NCBI GenBank assembly: GCA_900129595.1
Contig: FQWG01000033.1
Span: 1 to 33,741, forward strand
Reading direction: 5' to 3'
Source of the DNA: Flavobacterium frigidimaris
Lineage (GTDB): Bacteria; Bacteroidota; Bacteroidia; Flavobacteriales; Flavobacteriaceae
Length of the DNA stretch: 33,741 bases
Positions 1 through 8,163 of the stretch are shown one piece after another. Position numbers and translations under genes: made by a program. The notes under the pieces were generated by a model, which saw nothing but the letters and a program-made list of their open reading frames with translations, did not search any database and was not told where the DNA came from. Position 1 is the first letter of the stretch. Each line of letters begins with the position of its first letter.

Positions 1-380
1 TCAGGTTTGATGTCAATATGATTAAAAAGATGCTGGTGCATGAAATAATGATAGCTCTGATGGTTCTCTTTGGTCATTGGATAATATTCATCCAGATTAA
101 AAGTGATGACATTGCTAAAACTAAGACCTTCTTCTTTGTGCATTCTCACTAATTCCTCGTAAACTTTTATAGGAGAAGAACCTGTTGCTAAACCTAATAC
201 GCAAGATTTTCCTTTTTCTTGTTTAGATCTGATTAATTGCGCAATTTCCTGCGCCACAATTACAGAAGCTTCTGTAGAATTTCTGAAGATTTCGTTGTGG
301 ATTTTTTCAAATCTGGTTTCTTCAAATTTTCCCGCACTTTTATAGCTGATATCAGGTTTTATTTCTAAAGCACTTTTCAT
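1..380 (-). CDS. nagB: Glucosamine-6-phosphate deaminase, N-terminal part (cut by window edge)
   Basis: NagB converts glucosamine-6-phosphate to fructose-6-phosphate and ammonium in the cytoplasm, the last committed step of GlcNAc use. The first 126 residues are visible. They include a phosphate-loop segment GLATGSSP (residues 63-70) and the FNLDEYYP segment (94-101). In the latter, Asp97 matches the catalytic base of E. coli NagB (its FNMDEY motif). There are about 30 extra N-terminal residues compared with E. coli NagB. From family knowledge, flavobacterial versions are often about 640 residues with a PIG-L/LmbE-like C-terminal domain, but that part is outside the window and cannot be checked. 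The gene follows the first susD in the same direction, 118 nt away, with a hairpin in the gap. It is probably the distal gene of the susCD transcript. Confidence 0.93.
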   Translation of the reverse strand, partial: MKSALEIKPDISYKSAGKFEETRFEKIHNEIFRNSTEASVIVAQEIAQLIRSKQEKGKSCVLGLATGSSPIKVYEELVRMHKEEGLSFSNVITFNLDEYYPMTKENHQSYHYFMHQHLFNHIDIKP

Positions 381-422
381 TTCTTTTTTCTTTTTTTGTA
401 TTTACAATTTTGGTTTTTGAAA

Positions 423-452
423 TGGTATAAGCAACTCGCATTGCTTATACCA
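423..452. repeat. Perfect intercistronic hairpin between susD and nagB
   Basis: A 12-bp stem without mismatch (TGGTATAAGCAA pairing with TTGCTTATACCA) closes a 6-nt loop. In the transcript it lies 47 nt after the susD stop codon and about 40 nt before the nagB start. No T-run follows on either strand, so it does not look like an intrinsic terminator. A role as an RNA 3'-end stabiliser or processing point that sets susCD against nagB levels is inference. Confidence 0.7.
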
Positions 453-498
453 CTTACTAACCAAACTTAAATTCTTATAGTTCTTTGATATTTTCTTT

Positions 499-2076
499 TT
501 AGAAATTTGGAGCATCAACGTCCCACCAGGTTCTAGTTCCGCCTGTATCAGGTCCTCCAAGTTTTGCAAGACCTGTTGCTACCCCTCCAGGGTTTCCGTC
601 TTTTTCAGTAGAAACAAAAGGCATTCTTCTTACACCTAATTCAGTACTAATTAAACCAGCACTTTGATTGTTAAGAATTGGCAATAATTTAGGGTAACCT
701 GTTCTACGGTGATCAGACCAAGCTTCGTAACCGTCAGGAAAGTTCGCGATCCATTTTTGAGTAATGATTTTTTGCAATTTTACTTCATTGCTTGCTGTTT
801 CATCCCAGGCAACTGTAACTTTGTTTACAGCTACACCATTGTTAAACGAAGCAACCGGATCTATATAATCTTTAGCCATTTTTACATTATTTGCAATATA
901 ATCAGCAGCACCACCAGTAGAAAGCTGATCGAAAGATGCATTGATACCTGCTTTATACAATGTTGCAGCATCACCGCCCATATTCCAGCCTCTTAAAGCT
1001 CCTTCAGCTCTTAAGAAATAAATTTCAGCAGCATTCAGCCAAACTACTTGTTTGTCTTCATTTATTATTTTACCAAAATTTGAAAATTCCTGATGTAACG
1101 TTTTATCTCCCATAATTCCTCCAGTACGTATTCCTTTGTATTGTCCAGGAAATTGCATAGATTCTTTAAAATAAACTTTCATTCTAGGATCGTCGTAACC
1201 TCCCATGATAGACTCCATATCTGCAGACATACGGCTGTCATTATATTCCCCAGACGCTACATTAAGAGGATGTTGCGATACATTTTTGGTAACGATAAAA
1301 CTATCTGAAGCAAATTTCATTACGCCAAATTTTTGACTCATCGCTTTTTCAGCTTCTGCTTTAGCTAGTGCAGGACTCACTTTTACAATACGCATCGCTA
1401 ATCTTAAACGCAATGAATTAGCATAAATAACCCATCTTGCATAACTTCCTTTATATGTTGAACGATCTATATTTGTAAAAGAACTTTTTTCTCCGGCGTC
1501 GATTCTTTTTGTTAATTCTTCTACGGCAAAGTCTAAGTCTTTAAACATAAATCCGTAAACTTCTTCCTGAGAATCGTATGCAATTGTTGCATCGGTAGTA
1601 CCAAACTTTGAGTACACTATTGGTCCCCAGGCATCTGCCATTTTATGTAAAGTCTGGACTTTAATAATTAAGGCAAGAGCATAAAACTCATCATATTTAC
1701 CTTTAGATTCTCTTTCTACTTTATAGAAATTTGCCATAACTTGTGCATAAGCAGCTTCCCAGCACCAAATATTCCAGTTATCAGAAATTGCATACGAAAG
1801 GTTATTAGCTCCATCAAAACCCGGAGCAGCGGTGTATCCTCCCCAGTTATTTGCAGATAAGTCATTCGCTACCTGGTATTTCCAACCCGGAACATTTACC
1901 ATTACGTTATCGAACATGGTTTTAAAAGGACCATTAATATGGTTAAAGTCCTGTGTTGTTTCCTCATAAGTAAAACCATCAGGATTACTATTAACCTGAT
2001 CAAAATTATCTGTACAACCAACTAAGGCTAAAAGACCAAAACAGATTAATGATTTTTTTATATTATTTGTTTTCAT
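499..2076 (-). CDS. cusDI: SusD-family chito-oligosaccharide-binding surface lipoprotein (first pair)
   Basis: A SusD/RagB-family protein of 525 residues, a normal length for the family. It has a lipoprotein signal peptide with lipobox LVGC (Cys21). The helical TPR-like SusD fold is indicated by the central ALALIIKVQTLHKMADAWGPIVYS stretch (about 133-156) and by the C-terminal YEAWSDHRRTGYPKLLPI segment, both hallmarks of the family. It sits on the outer-membrane surface as the lid of the SusC transporter encoded 11 nt upstream. A neighbouring chitinase and nagB suggest GlcNAc oligomers as ligand. The symbol follows the F. johnsoniae chitin locus, whose order this matches from memory; orthology was not tested by alignment. 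Confidence 0.92.
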   Translation of the reverse strand: MKTNNIKKSLICFGLLALVGCTDNFDQVNSNPDGFTYEETTQDFNHINGPFKTMFDNVMVNVPGWKYQVANDLSANNWGGYTAAPGFDGANNLSYAISDNWNIWCWEAAYAQVMANFYKVERESKGKYDEFYALALIIKVQTLHKMADAWGPIVYSKFGTTDATIAYDSQEEVYGFMFKDLDFAVEELTKRIDAGEKSSFTNIDRSTYKGSYARWVIYANSLRLRLAMRIVKVSPALAKAEAEKAMSQKFGVMKFASDSFIVTKNVSQHPLNVASGEYNDSRMSADMESIMGGYDDPRMKVYFKESMQFPGQYKGIRTGGIMGDKTLHQEFSNFGKIINEDKQVVWLNAAEIYFLRAEGALRGWNMGGDAATLYKAGINASFDQLSTGGAADYIANNVKMAKDYIDPVASFNNGVAVNKVTVAWDETASNEVKLQKIITQKWIANFPDGYEAWSDHRRTGYPKLLPILNNQSAGLISTELGVRRMPFVSTEKDGNPGGVATGLAKLGGPDTGGTRTWWDVDAPNF

Positions 2077-2087
2077 GATATTTTAAA

Positions 2088-5000
2088 TTAGAAAGTTACA
2101 TTTAAATTAAGACCAATACTTCTAGTTGATGGTAAACCATAAATATCAACTCCTTGTAAACCTTGACCTGTACTTAAAGCAATGTTTGGATCAAAAGGTG
2201 CATCTTTATAAATAAAGAATAAATTTCTTGCGATTAATGATAAAGTTGCTGTATTAACAAATGGAAGTACTTTTTTATTGAAAGTATAACCAAGTGAAAC
2301 CTCTCTTAAACTTACATTTGTAGCATCATATACATATTCAGCTGTAGCACCATTAACCCCGGCAACTGTAGTATAATATTGCTCAGCAGGCATAGACGTT
2401 ACTTTTGTACCATCAGGTTTCACTGCATTTACAGCAACACCACCTGCATTTCTTGCATCTCCACTTCTTTTTGATACTCCATAAAAATCATTCATAGATT
2501 CTGTAATACTCATTACATCACCACCAAAACGTCCGTCTATTAAGAAGTTCGCTGTAAAAGCTCCAAATTTAAATGTGTTTGACCATCCTAACATAAAATC
2601 AGGATTTGCATTACCTACTTCGCGCAATCCAGCTTCTAACGCTACATTTCCTTTATCATCTAAAACAATTTCTCCCTGATCGTTTTTAACAATATGTTTT
2701 CCTTCAATAACTCCAAATGGTTTTCCTTCAGTTAAAACATATCTGTAATTGATATTGTTTACAGGAGTCAATGGAATTGTACCTCCCAATTCCTCAGGAA
2801 TTTCTTTAACTTTATTTCTGTTTTGAGAATAGTTGATTGTTGTATCCCATGAAAATTTATCTCCGGCAATGATTTTTCCGGTAAGAACAACCTCAAAACC
2901 TTTGTTTTCGATACTTCCTGCATTAATTCCGTAATTCGTATAACCGTAAGGATTTGTTGCAGGTGCAGGAATCTGAATGTATTGATTTTTAGTTTCTGAA
3001 TTGTAATATGAAATTTCAAAACCTAATCTGTTATTAAACATTCTCCACTCAGTACCAAATTCAAATTCTGATTTTAGTTCTGGTTTTAATCCATCACCTG
3101 GTCTTGGTCCTACCGTAGGAGGAATAAGGTTACCTCCCTGAACAGTTGATTTCGGTGAAGTTACGAAAGCAGAAACGTCATTACCCACTTGAGCATATGT
3201 TCCTCTCACTTTTCCGAAGTTAATCCAGTCTGGCATAGTAGTCATTTCGCTTAAAAGAGCTGTAACCCCTACAGATGGATAAAAATATGACCCTGTATCT
3301 GTATTTACTAAAGTAGAAGACCAGTCGTTACGTCCTGTAACGTCTAAATATAACATGTTTTTATAACCAAAAGTTGCAGAACCAAAGATCGACTGAACTT
3401 CTCTGGAAGAACCTGTAGCCTGAAGACTTAGATTATCTAGTCCTGATGCTTCTCCAAAATTTCCTAATGTAAACAAGTTAGCGTTAACAAGTCCGCCAAC
3501 AATACCAGAATCTAAAGTAGTCGATTGATTTGCTAATGTGTTATTGATACTTGCTCCTACGATAGCATTAAAGCTAAAGTCTTCGTTGAAGTTAGTATTA
3601 ATTTTAGCAATCAAATCTCCGTAACGCTGTGTGCTTAATGTTCCAACGTTTATATATCTACCGTTTATATTAGATAAAGAAGTATTGGTTGTAGCATAAA
3701 TCTTTTTATCATAATCGTTTTCAACTCTATTGTAGCTATATCTTGCAGCAATGCTTAACCAATTGTTTGCTTTGTATTCTAAAGCTAAATTTCCGTTGAA
3801 GAAATTATCTTTATCAACAGATTTGTTTCTATTGATTAACCAATAAGGATTCTGAACATAAATATCAGCATTTGGTGCACTGTAAAAGTTTTGACCGTAT
3901 AGGTTTCTAGAAGGAATAAATGTTTCGAAATTATCTTTATAATAATTAAAGTCATTTCCTCTTTGGAACAAATAAACTCCCGTTAATGGGTTTGAGTAAA
4001 GTCCGTTTACAGGTCTGTTATCAATAGTTTGGCTTGTATATTTTGCATCAGCAGAAACAGTTAATTTATTGTTGAAAAATTTACCTGTTTGGCGGATTCC
4101 AAAGTTGTTTTTCTTTAAGCCGTTCCCTTCAATAACTCCTGAAGCAGATGTGTTAGCGTAAGATAAACTTGTTGAAGAAACATCTGTTCCAGTTGTAAAG
4201 GCAGCAGAAGTAATTTGTGTAACTCCTGTATTAAAGAAGTCTTTTACAAAATCATTTGATGATACTTTTCCTCCCCAAGATTTTTGTGCATTTGCTGTTC
4301 CATATTCATACTGAAATTCCGGTAATGAATGAACAGATTCAAAAGTAGTAACAGAAGACACAGCTAAATTAGATGTGTTTTCTTTCGTCTTTTTAGAAGA
4401 CAATAAGATAACTCCATTTGCTCCCTGAGATCCGTATAATACAGAAGCTGCTGCTCCTTTAAGAACTGTCATTCCTTCGTAGTCGTCTGGATTAATCAAA
4501 GAAACAACATCTCCTCCATCACGGTTACCTCCGGCAGTACTACCAAATGAATCGTTTGACGCATTATAATTACCCTGCTGATTTGAAGTACCATTATACA
4601 AAGGAATACCATCAATAACGTAAAGTGGCTGGCTGTTCATAATAGAAGAGTTACCACGGATAAGTACCTTAGTAGATCCTCCAGTACCACCAGAACTTTT
4701 TGTTACGGCAACACCGGCAATTTTACCAGCAATTGTATTGATAACGTTGGCATCTTTTACACGAGTTAATTCTTCTCCTTTAAGTTCCTGAGCAGAATAA
4801 GTCAAAGATTTTCTGGTTTTCTTAAGACCTAATGAAGTTACAACAACTTCATTTAATGCATTAGATGCTGCAGTAATCATTTTAATATTAACTGTAGCAG
4901 CATCACCTACAACTATTCTTTGTGTTTCAAGACCTACATAAGTAAAAACTAAAGTCTGTCCTTTTTGTGCTTCAATTGTGTACAAACCATCAAAATCGGT

Positions 5001-5153
5001 AGTAGCACCTTTTTGACCTCCTTGTACTGCAACAGATGCCCCTGGCAACGGCATCCCATCAGAATCTGTAATCACACCTTTGACATTTTTTACTTGTGCA
5101 AGGGAAACTTGCGCCGTAAAAACAATCATAAAGATTAAGAAAATTTTTTTCAT
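2088..5153 (-). CDS. cusCI: SusC/RagA-family TonB-dependent outer-membrane transporter (first pair)
   Basis: A 1021-residue TonB-linked barrel. The signal peptide ends at ...VSLAQ (residue 20). It is followed by a carboxypeptidase-regulatory-like domain (about 24-110, with GVITDSDGMPLPGASV), then the NEVVVTSLG stretch (101-109) that opens the plug, the plug itself with its VIDGIPLYNG motif, and a long beta-barrel ending in Phe. There is no N-terminal STN domain, so signalling through a FecI/FecR-type sigma/anti-sigma pair is unlikely. It imports oligosaccharides captured by the SusD partner 11 nt downstream, using TonB energy. Its signal peptide and first domain are close to those of the second SusC in this locus, which indicates duplication. 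The promoter carries the shared 62-bp operator arrangement described separately. Confidence 0.94.
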   Translation of the reverse strand: MKKIFLIFMIVFTAQVSLAQVKNVKGVITDSDGMPLPGASVAVQGGQKGATTDFDGLYTIEAQKGQTLVFTYVGLETQRIVVGDAATVNIKMITAASNALNEVVVTSLGLKKTRKSLTYSAQELKGEELTRVKDANVINTIAGKIAGVAVTKSSGGTGGSTKVLIRGNSSIMNSQPLYVIDGIPLYNGTSNQQGNYNASNDSFGSTAGGNRDGGDVVSLINPDDYEGMTVLKGAAASVLYGSQGANGVILLSSKKTKENTSNLAVSSVTTFESVHSLPEFQYEYGTANAQKSWGGKVSSNDFVKDFFNTGVTQITSAAFTTGTDVSSTSLSYANTSASGVIEGNGLKKNNFGIRQTGKFFNNKLTVSADAKYTSQTIDNRPVNGLYSNPLTGVYLFQRGNDFNYYKDNFETFIPSRNLYGQNFYSAPNADIYVQNPYWLINRNKSVDKDNFFNGNLALEYKANNWLSIAARYSYNRVENDYDKKIYATTNTSLSNINGRYINVGTLSTQRYGDLIAKINTNFNEDFSFNAIVGASINNTLANQSTTLDSGIVGGLVNANLFTLGNFGEASGLDNLSLQATGSSREVQSIFGSATFGYKNMLYLDVTGRNDWSSTLVNTDTGSYFYPSVGVTALLSEMTTMPDWINFGKVRGTYAQVGNDVSAFVTSPKSTVQGGNLIPPTVGPRPGDGLKPELKSEFEFGTEWRMFNNRLGFEISYYNSETKNQYIQIPAPATNPYGYTNYGINAGSIENKGFEVVLTGKIIAGDKFSWDTTINYSQNRNKVKEIPEELGGTIPLTPVNNINYRYVLTEGKPFGVIEGKHIVKNDQGEIVLDDKGNVALEAGLREVGNANPDFMLGWSNTFKFGAFTANFLIDGRFGGDVMSITESMNDFYGVSKRSGDARNAGGVAVNAVKPDGTKVTSMPAEQYYTTVAGVNGATAEYVYDATNVSLREVSLGYTFNKKVLPFVNTATLSLIARNLFFIYKDAPFDPNIALSTGQGLQGVDIYGLPSTRSIGLNLNVTF

Positions 5154-5179
5154 GTTTATTTATTTTGTTAGTTATGGTG

Positions 5180-5249
5180 TAAATTTATTCTTAAGGGATT
5201 GTTAAAAAAAATAATTTATACAAACGACTGTAAATTTTAAACCAACGAC
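5180..5249 (-). promoter_or_regulatory. First susC promoter: paired LytTR-type operator and -7 box
   Basis: Reading on the minus strand, GTCGTTGGT (5249-5241) is followed by GTCGTTTGT (5228-5220), a start-to-start period of 21 bp. A -7-like box TAAATTTA lies at 5187-5180, exactly 62 bp from the first site. The susC ATG starts 27 nt beyond the end of the box. No convincing -33 TTG is present, as expected if an activator is needed. The same spacing recurs at two other promoters of the locus. LytTR regulators such as AgrA bind 9-bp direct repeats with 12-bp spacers. Confidence 0.75.
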
Positions 5250-5266
5250 ATAAAACAATCAATAAT

Positions 5267-5287
5267 ACGTTTCACGAAAACGTTTTC
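5267..5287. promoter_or_regulatory. Palindromic element upstream of first susC
   Basis: Two overlapping symmetries are visible. One is ACGTTT-N5-AAACGT (5267-5283). The other is the perfect 12-bp palindrome GAAAACGTTTTC (5276-5287), which resembles LacI-family operators with a central CG. The element lies 80 bp upstream of the -7 box. A near-identical copy sits at the same distance from the second susC. The cognate protein is unknown. Confidence 0.55.
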
Positions 5288-5516
5288 AAATTCATATATC
5301 AATTGTTTTTATGACATTTATCAATATTTTATTCATAGAATTGTCTTATTTACTAAAAAATCATCATTAACAATAAAAACCTAATATTGTGCTGTTTACG
5401 TAAAATTCCAAATTAAAAGAGCTCATTTATTTCACTATCTGTAAATAAATATCATCTAAACCTTACTACTTTAACAAAATATTTTATTATTGACTAAAGC
5501 GTTTTTTTTAGAAATT

Positions 5517-6542
5517 TTAATTCCCACACAAATTTGTGGTCTTGATCTTCAGGCTGGTAAATTTTTCATGAATAACATTTAATAAAGAATATTCATCGAA
5601 AGAATCCTGCGCTATTTCCCAAATCATGATACCTCCTGCATTCTGAGAAGCTAATACTACTTTTTGGGTAATTGTGGGTCTTCCGTTATAATATATTTTA
5701 CCCAATTCATCCTGATCGGCAAGCTGTGCTGCGGCTTTGATAATTTCGCCATAAGTAGCACTGGTCGCATCAGGATAAGTAAAATTATAACCGTAAAATG
5801 GTACGCCAAGTGTAATTTTATCAGCGGGAACGCTCTGCAGTTTGTGCCAAAAATCAATTCCTTCTTTTGCAAATTCAAAAGAACTATGCTGACCCGGTTT
5901 ATTAGGAGCCCAAGGTCCTGTACTGTCGTAAGCCATTACATTAATAAAATCAAACGCATTTAATGCTGCCGAATTTATATTTTCGAAACGTGTATTATTT
6001 GGCAAAGCTGCCGTCAATATTTTTTTATGTTCTGTAATACTCTTTTTTAATTCAATAATAAAACCGCTATATCCTGAAGTCACAGCATTCCATTCAAGAT
6101 CTACATCTACTCCGTCCAGATGATGCAACTCTACAAAGTTTATTATGTTCTGAATTAAACCTGGCCTGTTTTCCGGCTTATCTATTAAAAAAGACCAATT
6201 AGAGGCTTGTTCTTCTGATATAACGCCTCCGGCCAAAGAGATACTTATTATAATATTGGGGTTAACTGATTTGGCATATTGAATAAGTGTGTCCAGATCT
6301 CCGTTAAAAATTAAATTTCCGTTTTTATCAGGATTGGCAAATGCGACATTCAGATGTGTCAATTTGCAAAACTGTATGGAATTCATTTTATTGAAATTAT
6401 CCGACGATAAATACCCTACAACTCTGGCTGTTTTCGTTTTTGAGTTTTCAGGATCAGATTTTTTTTCCGTCGAACAGCTGTAGGCTGAAAAAAGAGAACT
6501 TAGAAAAAAAAGGATGCCTAATAAGGCTTTATTTTTTATCAT
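5517..6542 (-). CDS. chiB: GH18 chitinase, surface lipoprotein
   Basis: A 341-residue glycoside hydrolase family 18 enzyme. The signal peptide carries a lipobox AYSC (Cys23), so the enzyme is lipid-anchored, probably at the outer membrane. The catalytic signature DGVDVDLE spans 143-150, with Glu150 as acid/base and Asp148 assisting the substrate-acetamido mechanism. MAYD (203-206) is the conserved second motif, and the C-terminal MIWEIAQD closes the TIM barrel. There is no carbohydrate-binding module and no type IX secretion tail, so it is a single-domain enzyme suited to soluble oligomers rather than crystalline chitin. It follows the second susD by 89 nt in the same direction. Some GH18 lipoproteins are endo-beta-N-acetylglucosaminidases acting on glycans. 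The nagB and SusCD context favours chitin here. Confidence 0.9.
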   Translation of the reverse strand: MIKNKALLGILFFLSSLFSAYSCSTEKKSDPENSKTKTARVVGYLSSDNFNKMNSIQFCKLTHLNVAFANPDKNGNLIFNGDLDTLIQYAKSVNPNIIISISLAGGVISEEQASNWSFLIDKPENRPGLIQNIINFVELHHLDGVDVDLEWNAVTSGYSGFIIELKKSITEHKKILTAALPNNTRFENINSAALNAFDFINVMAYDSTGPWAPNKPGQHSSFEFAKEGIDFWHKLQSVPADKITLGVPFYGYNFTYPDATSATYGEIIKAAAQLADQDELGKIYYNGRPTITQKVVLASQNAGGIMIWEIAQDSFDEYSLLNVIHEKFTSLKIKTTNLCGN

Positions 6543-6631
6543 AATTTTTAATTTAAACTTGTTGTTTTTAATTTTAATTAGAATGAAAATAACACCTTAT
6601 CAAGCATAACTTTATATTTTGAGATTTCTTT

Positions 6632-8152
6632 TTAGTTTACATCCCACCAAACTTTACCTAGCCAATCATTTTTCCCTCCTAATCTTGCTACGGCTTCCTG
6701 GTAATTTTTTTCATTTTTTTGCAATTCATCACTTGGATAGTACAAACGTGTTGGCACAACACCACCCGTTCCTGAATCTGAATTGGTTATTGGTATTAAA
6801 TGAGGATAGCCCGTTCTTCTCCAATTAGAATATCCTTCAATACTATTAAATAGGTAAGTAATCCAAATTTGTGTTCCAATTTGCTCTTTTTCTGTCCCCG
6901 GCAATAAAGGCTTCGCATTTACATAAGCGTCGATACTTACCTGACTTGCTGGAGCCGCACCATAAATCTCTAATTGCTTAATTCCTGCCTCAACACCTTT
7001 TTTGTAGTAATCTGCAGCAGAACCTGAAACCCATCCTCTAAAAGCAGCTTCTGCCAATAACAATTCTGTTTCTGAATAACTTACATGCAAAAACGGAGTT
7101 GTTCTTAATTTTAAATAAGGCTGTATACCAGAGGCTGAATTTGATCCTCCGGGAAGCTCCCATCTAAACACTCCGGGTTTAACCCCTTCATATAATGTTT
7201 CGCCCGGCTGTATAGGCGCCCAGGGAACCACACTACTGCTTGTTTTAGGAGTAGCGATCATAGTCAATCTTGGATCTCCGTTATTTTTTAGATAGTCTAT
7301 TAGTAGTGAACTAAAGTGATCTCCCTGATCATTTCCTATAAAGCCATAAGACAATCCGTTTCCTCTGTAATCAAGCCTGGCAGGATCATCACTAAAAGGA
7401 AAATCTAAATGATGCATAATACAATTGTCATCATTACTTTCAAAAACTCCATTTTGCAATGCCGCTTTCGCTTGTTTTTCTGCTTCGGCAGGATTTACTT
7501 CAGAAATTCTCATTGCCGCACGCAAACGCATCGTGTTGGCTAATTTTTTCCATTTTGAAACATCTCCTTGATAAAATAAATCTCCTTTTATCAGGTCTTT
7601 TCCAGTATTTAACTGATTAAAAGCTTCATCTAATTCTTTAAAAAATGAAGCATAAATGTCTTCCTGCTTATCATATTTTGGAGTAACAATTCCTTTAGAA
7701 AAAGCCAAACCTGCTTCTGAATAAGGTACATCTCCATAAATATCTGTCAAACGCTGTGCGATCATCACTCTCATAATTTTAGCAACAGCATTCATATTTA
7801 CAGCCAAAGGATCTTTACCGGTTACATCAAGAATATCAACAACACTTTTCATTTCATGGGCATATACGTTTCTCCATAAAGCTACTGCATATTCCTCTGA
7901 ATTATTAAATTTACCACCGTAGTTTGTTACTCCCCAGGAACCAGAGTAATGCTGCACAAAACCTCCGGCATATATTAAATTAGTTCTGTGCTGGTAGTAT
8001 CCGTCTCCAGACATACACAATTGGGTAAACGTAAGCTGACCTGCCGGATTTGCAGATAATGCCACAGGATCTTTTTCCAGTTCGTCAAAGTTTTCTGTAC
8101 AGCCCACTACGGTAAATACTGCAAGTATGGCTATTATATATTTGATTTTCAT
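6632..8152 (-). CDS. cusDII: SusD-family glycan-binding surface lipoprotein (second pair)
   Basis: A SusD/RagB-like protein of 506 residues with lipobox VVGC (Cys18). It falls in the SusD-like subgroup with long RNVYAHEMKSVVDI and IAQRLTDIYGDVPYSEAG segments and a C-terminal YSNWRRTGYPHLIPI motif. It is encoded 11 nt after its SusC partner, the same spacing as in the first pair, and should form the lid of that transporter. The protein is clearly diverged from the first SusD of the locus, which suggests different ligand length or form. That last point is inference. Confidence 0.92.
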   Translation of the reverse strand: MKIKYIIAILAVFTVVGCTENFDELEKDPVALSANPAGQLTFTQLCMSGDGYYQHRTNLIYAGGFVQHYSGSWGVTNYGGKFNNSEEYAVALWRNVYAHEMKSVVDILDVTGKDPLAVNMNAVAKIMRVMIAQRLTDIYGDVPYSEAGLAFSKGIVTPKYDKQEDIYASFFKELDEAFNQLNTGKDLIKGDLFYQGDVSKWKKLANTMRLRAAMRISEVNPAEAEKQAKAALQNGVFESNDDNCIMHHLDFPFSDDPARLDYRGNGLSYGFIGNDQGDHFSSLLIDYLKNNGDPRLTMIATPKTSSSVVPWAPIQPGETLYEGVKPGVFRWELPGGSNSASGIQPYLKLRTTPFLHVSYSETELLLAEAAFRGWVSGSAADYYKKGVEAGIKQLEIYGAAPASQVSIDAYVNAKPLLPGTEKEQIGTQIWITYLFNSIEGYSNWRRTGYPHLIPITNSDSGTGGVVPTRLYYPSDELQKNEKNYQEAVARLGGKNDWLGKVWWDVN

Positions 8153-8163
8153 AATTTACTTTT

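Larger units (their letters stand above)
5154..5516. other. 363-bp intergenic region between first susC and chiB
   Basis: It holds the first susC promoter (5180-5249) and the palindrome (5267-5287). The rest, 5290-5516, is very AT-rich. I see no gene and no convincing intrinsic terminator after chiB, so read-through from the chiB transcript into susC is possible. Confidence 0.6.

Noticed and set aside
709..996. Open frame on the plus strand inside susD
   Set aside because: It is antisense to a well-supported SusD gene and has no recognisable domain. The same applies to 5664-5963, 6619-6828, 10601-10822, 26735-27013 and others like them.
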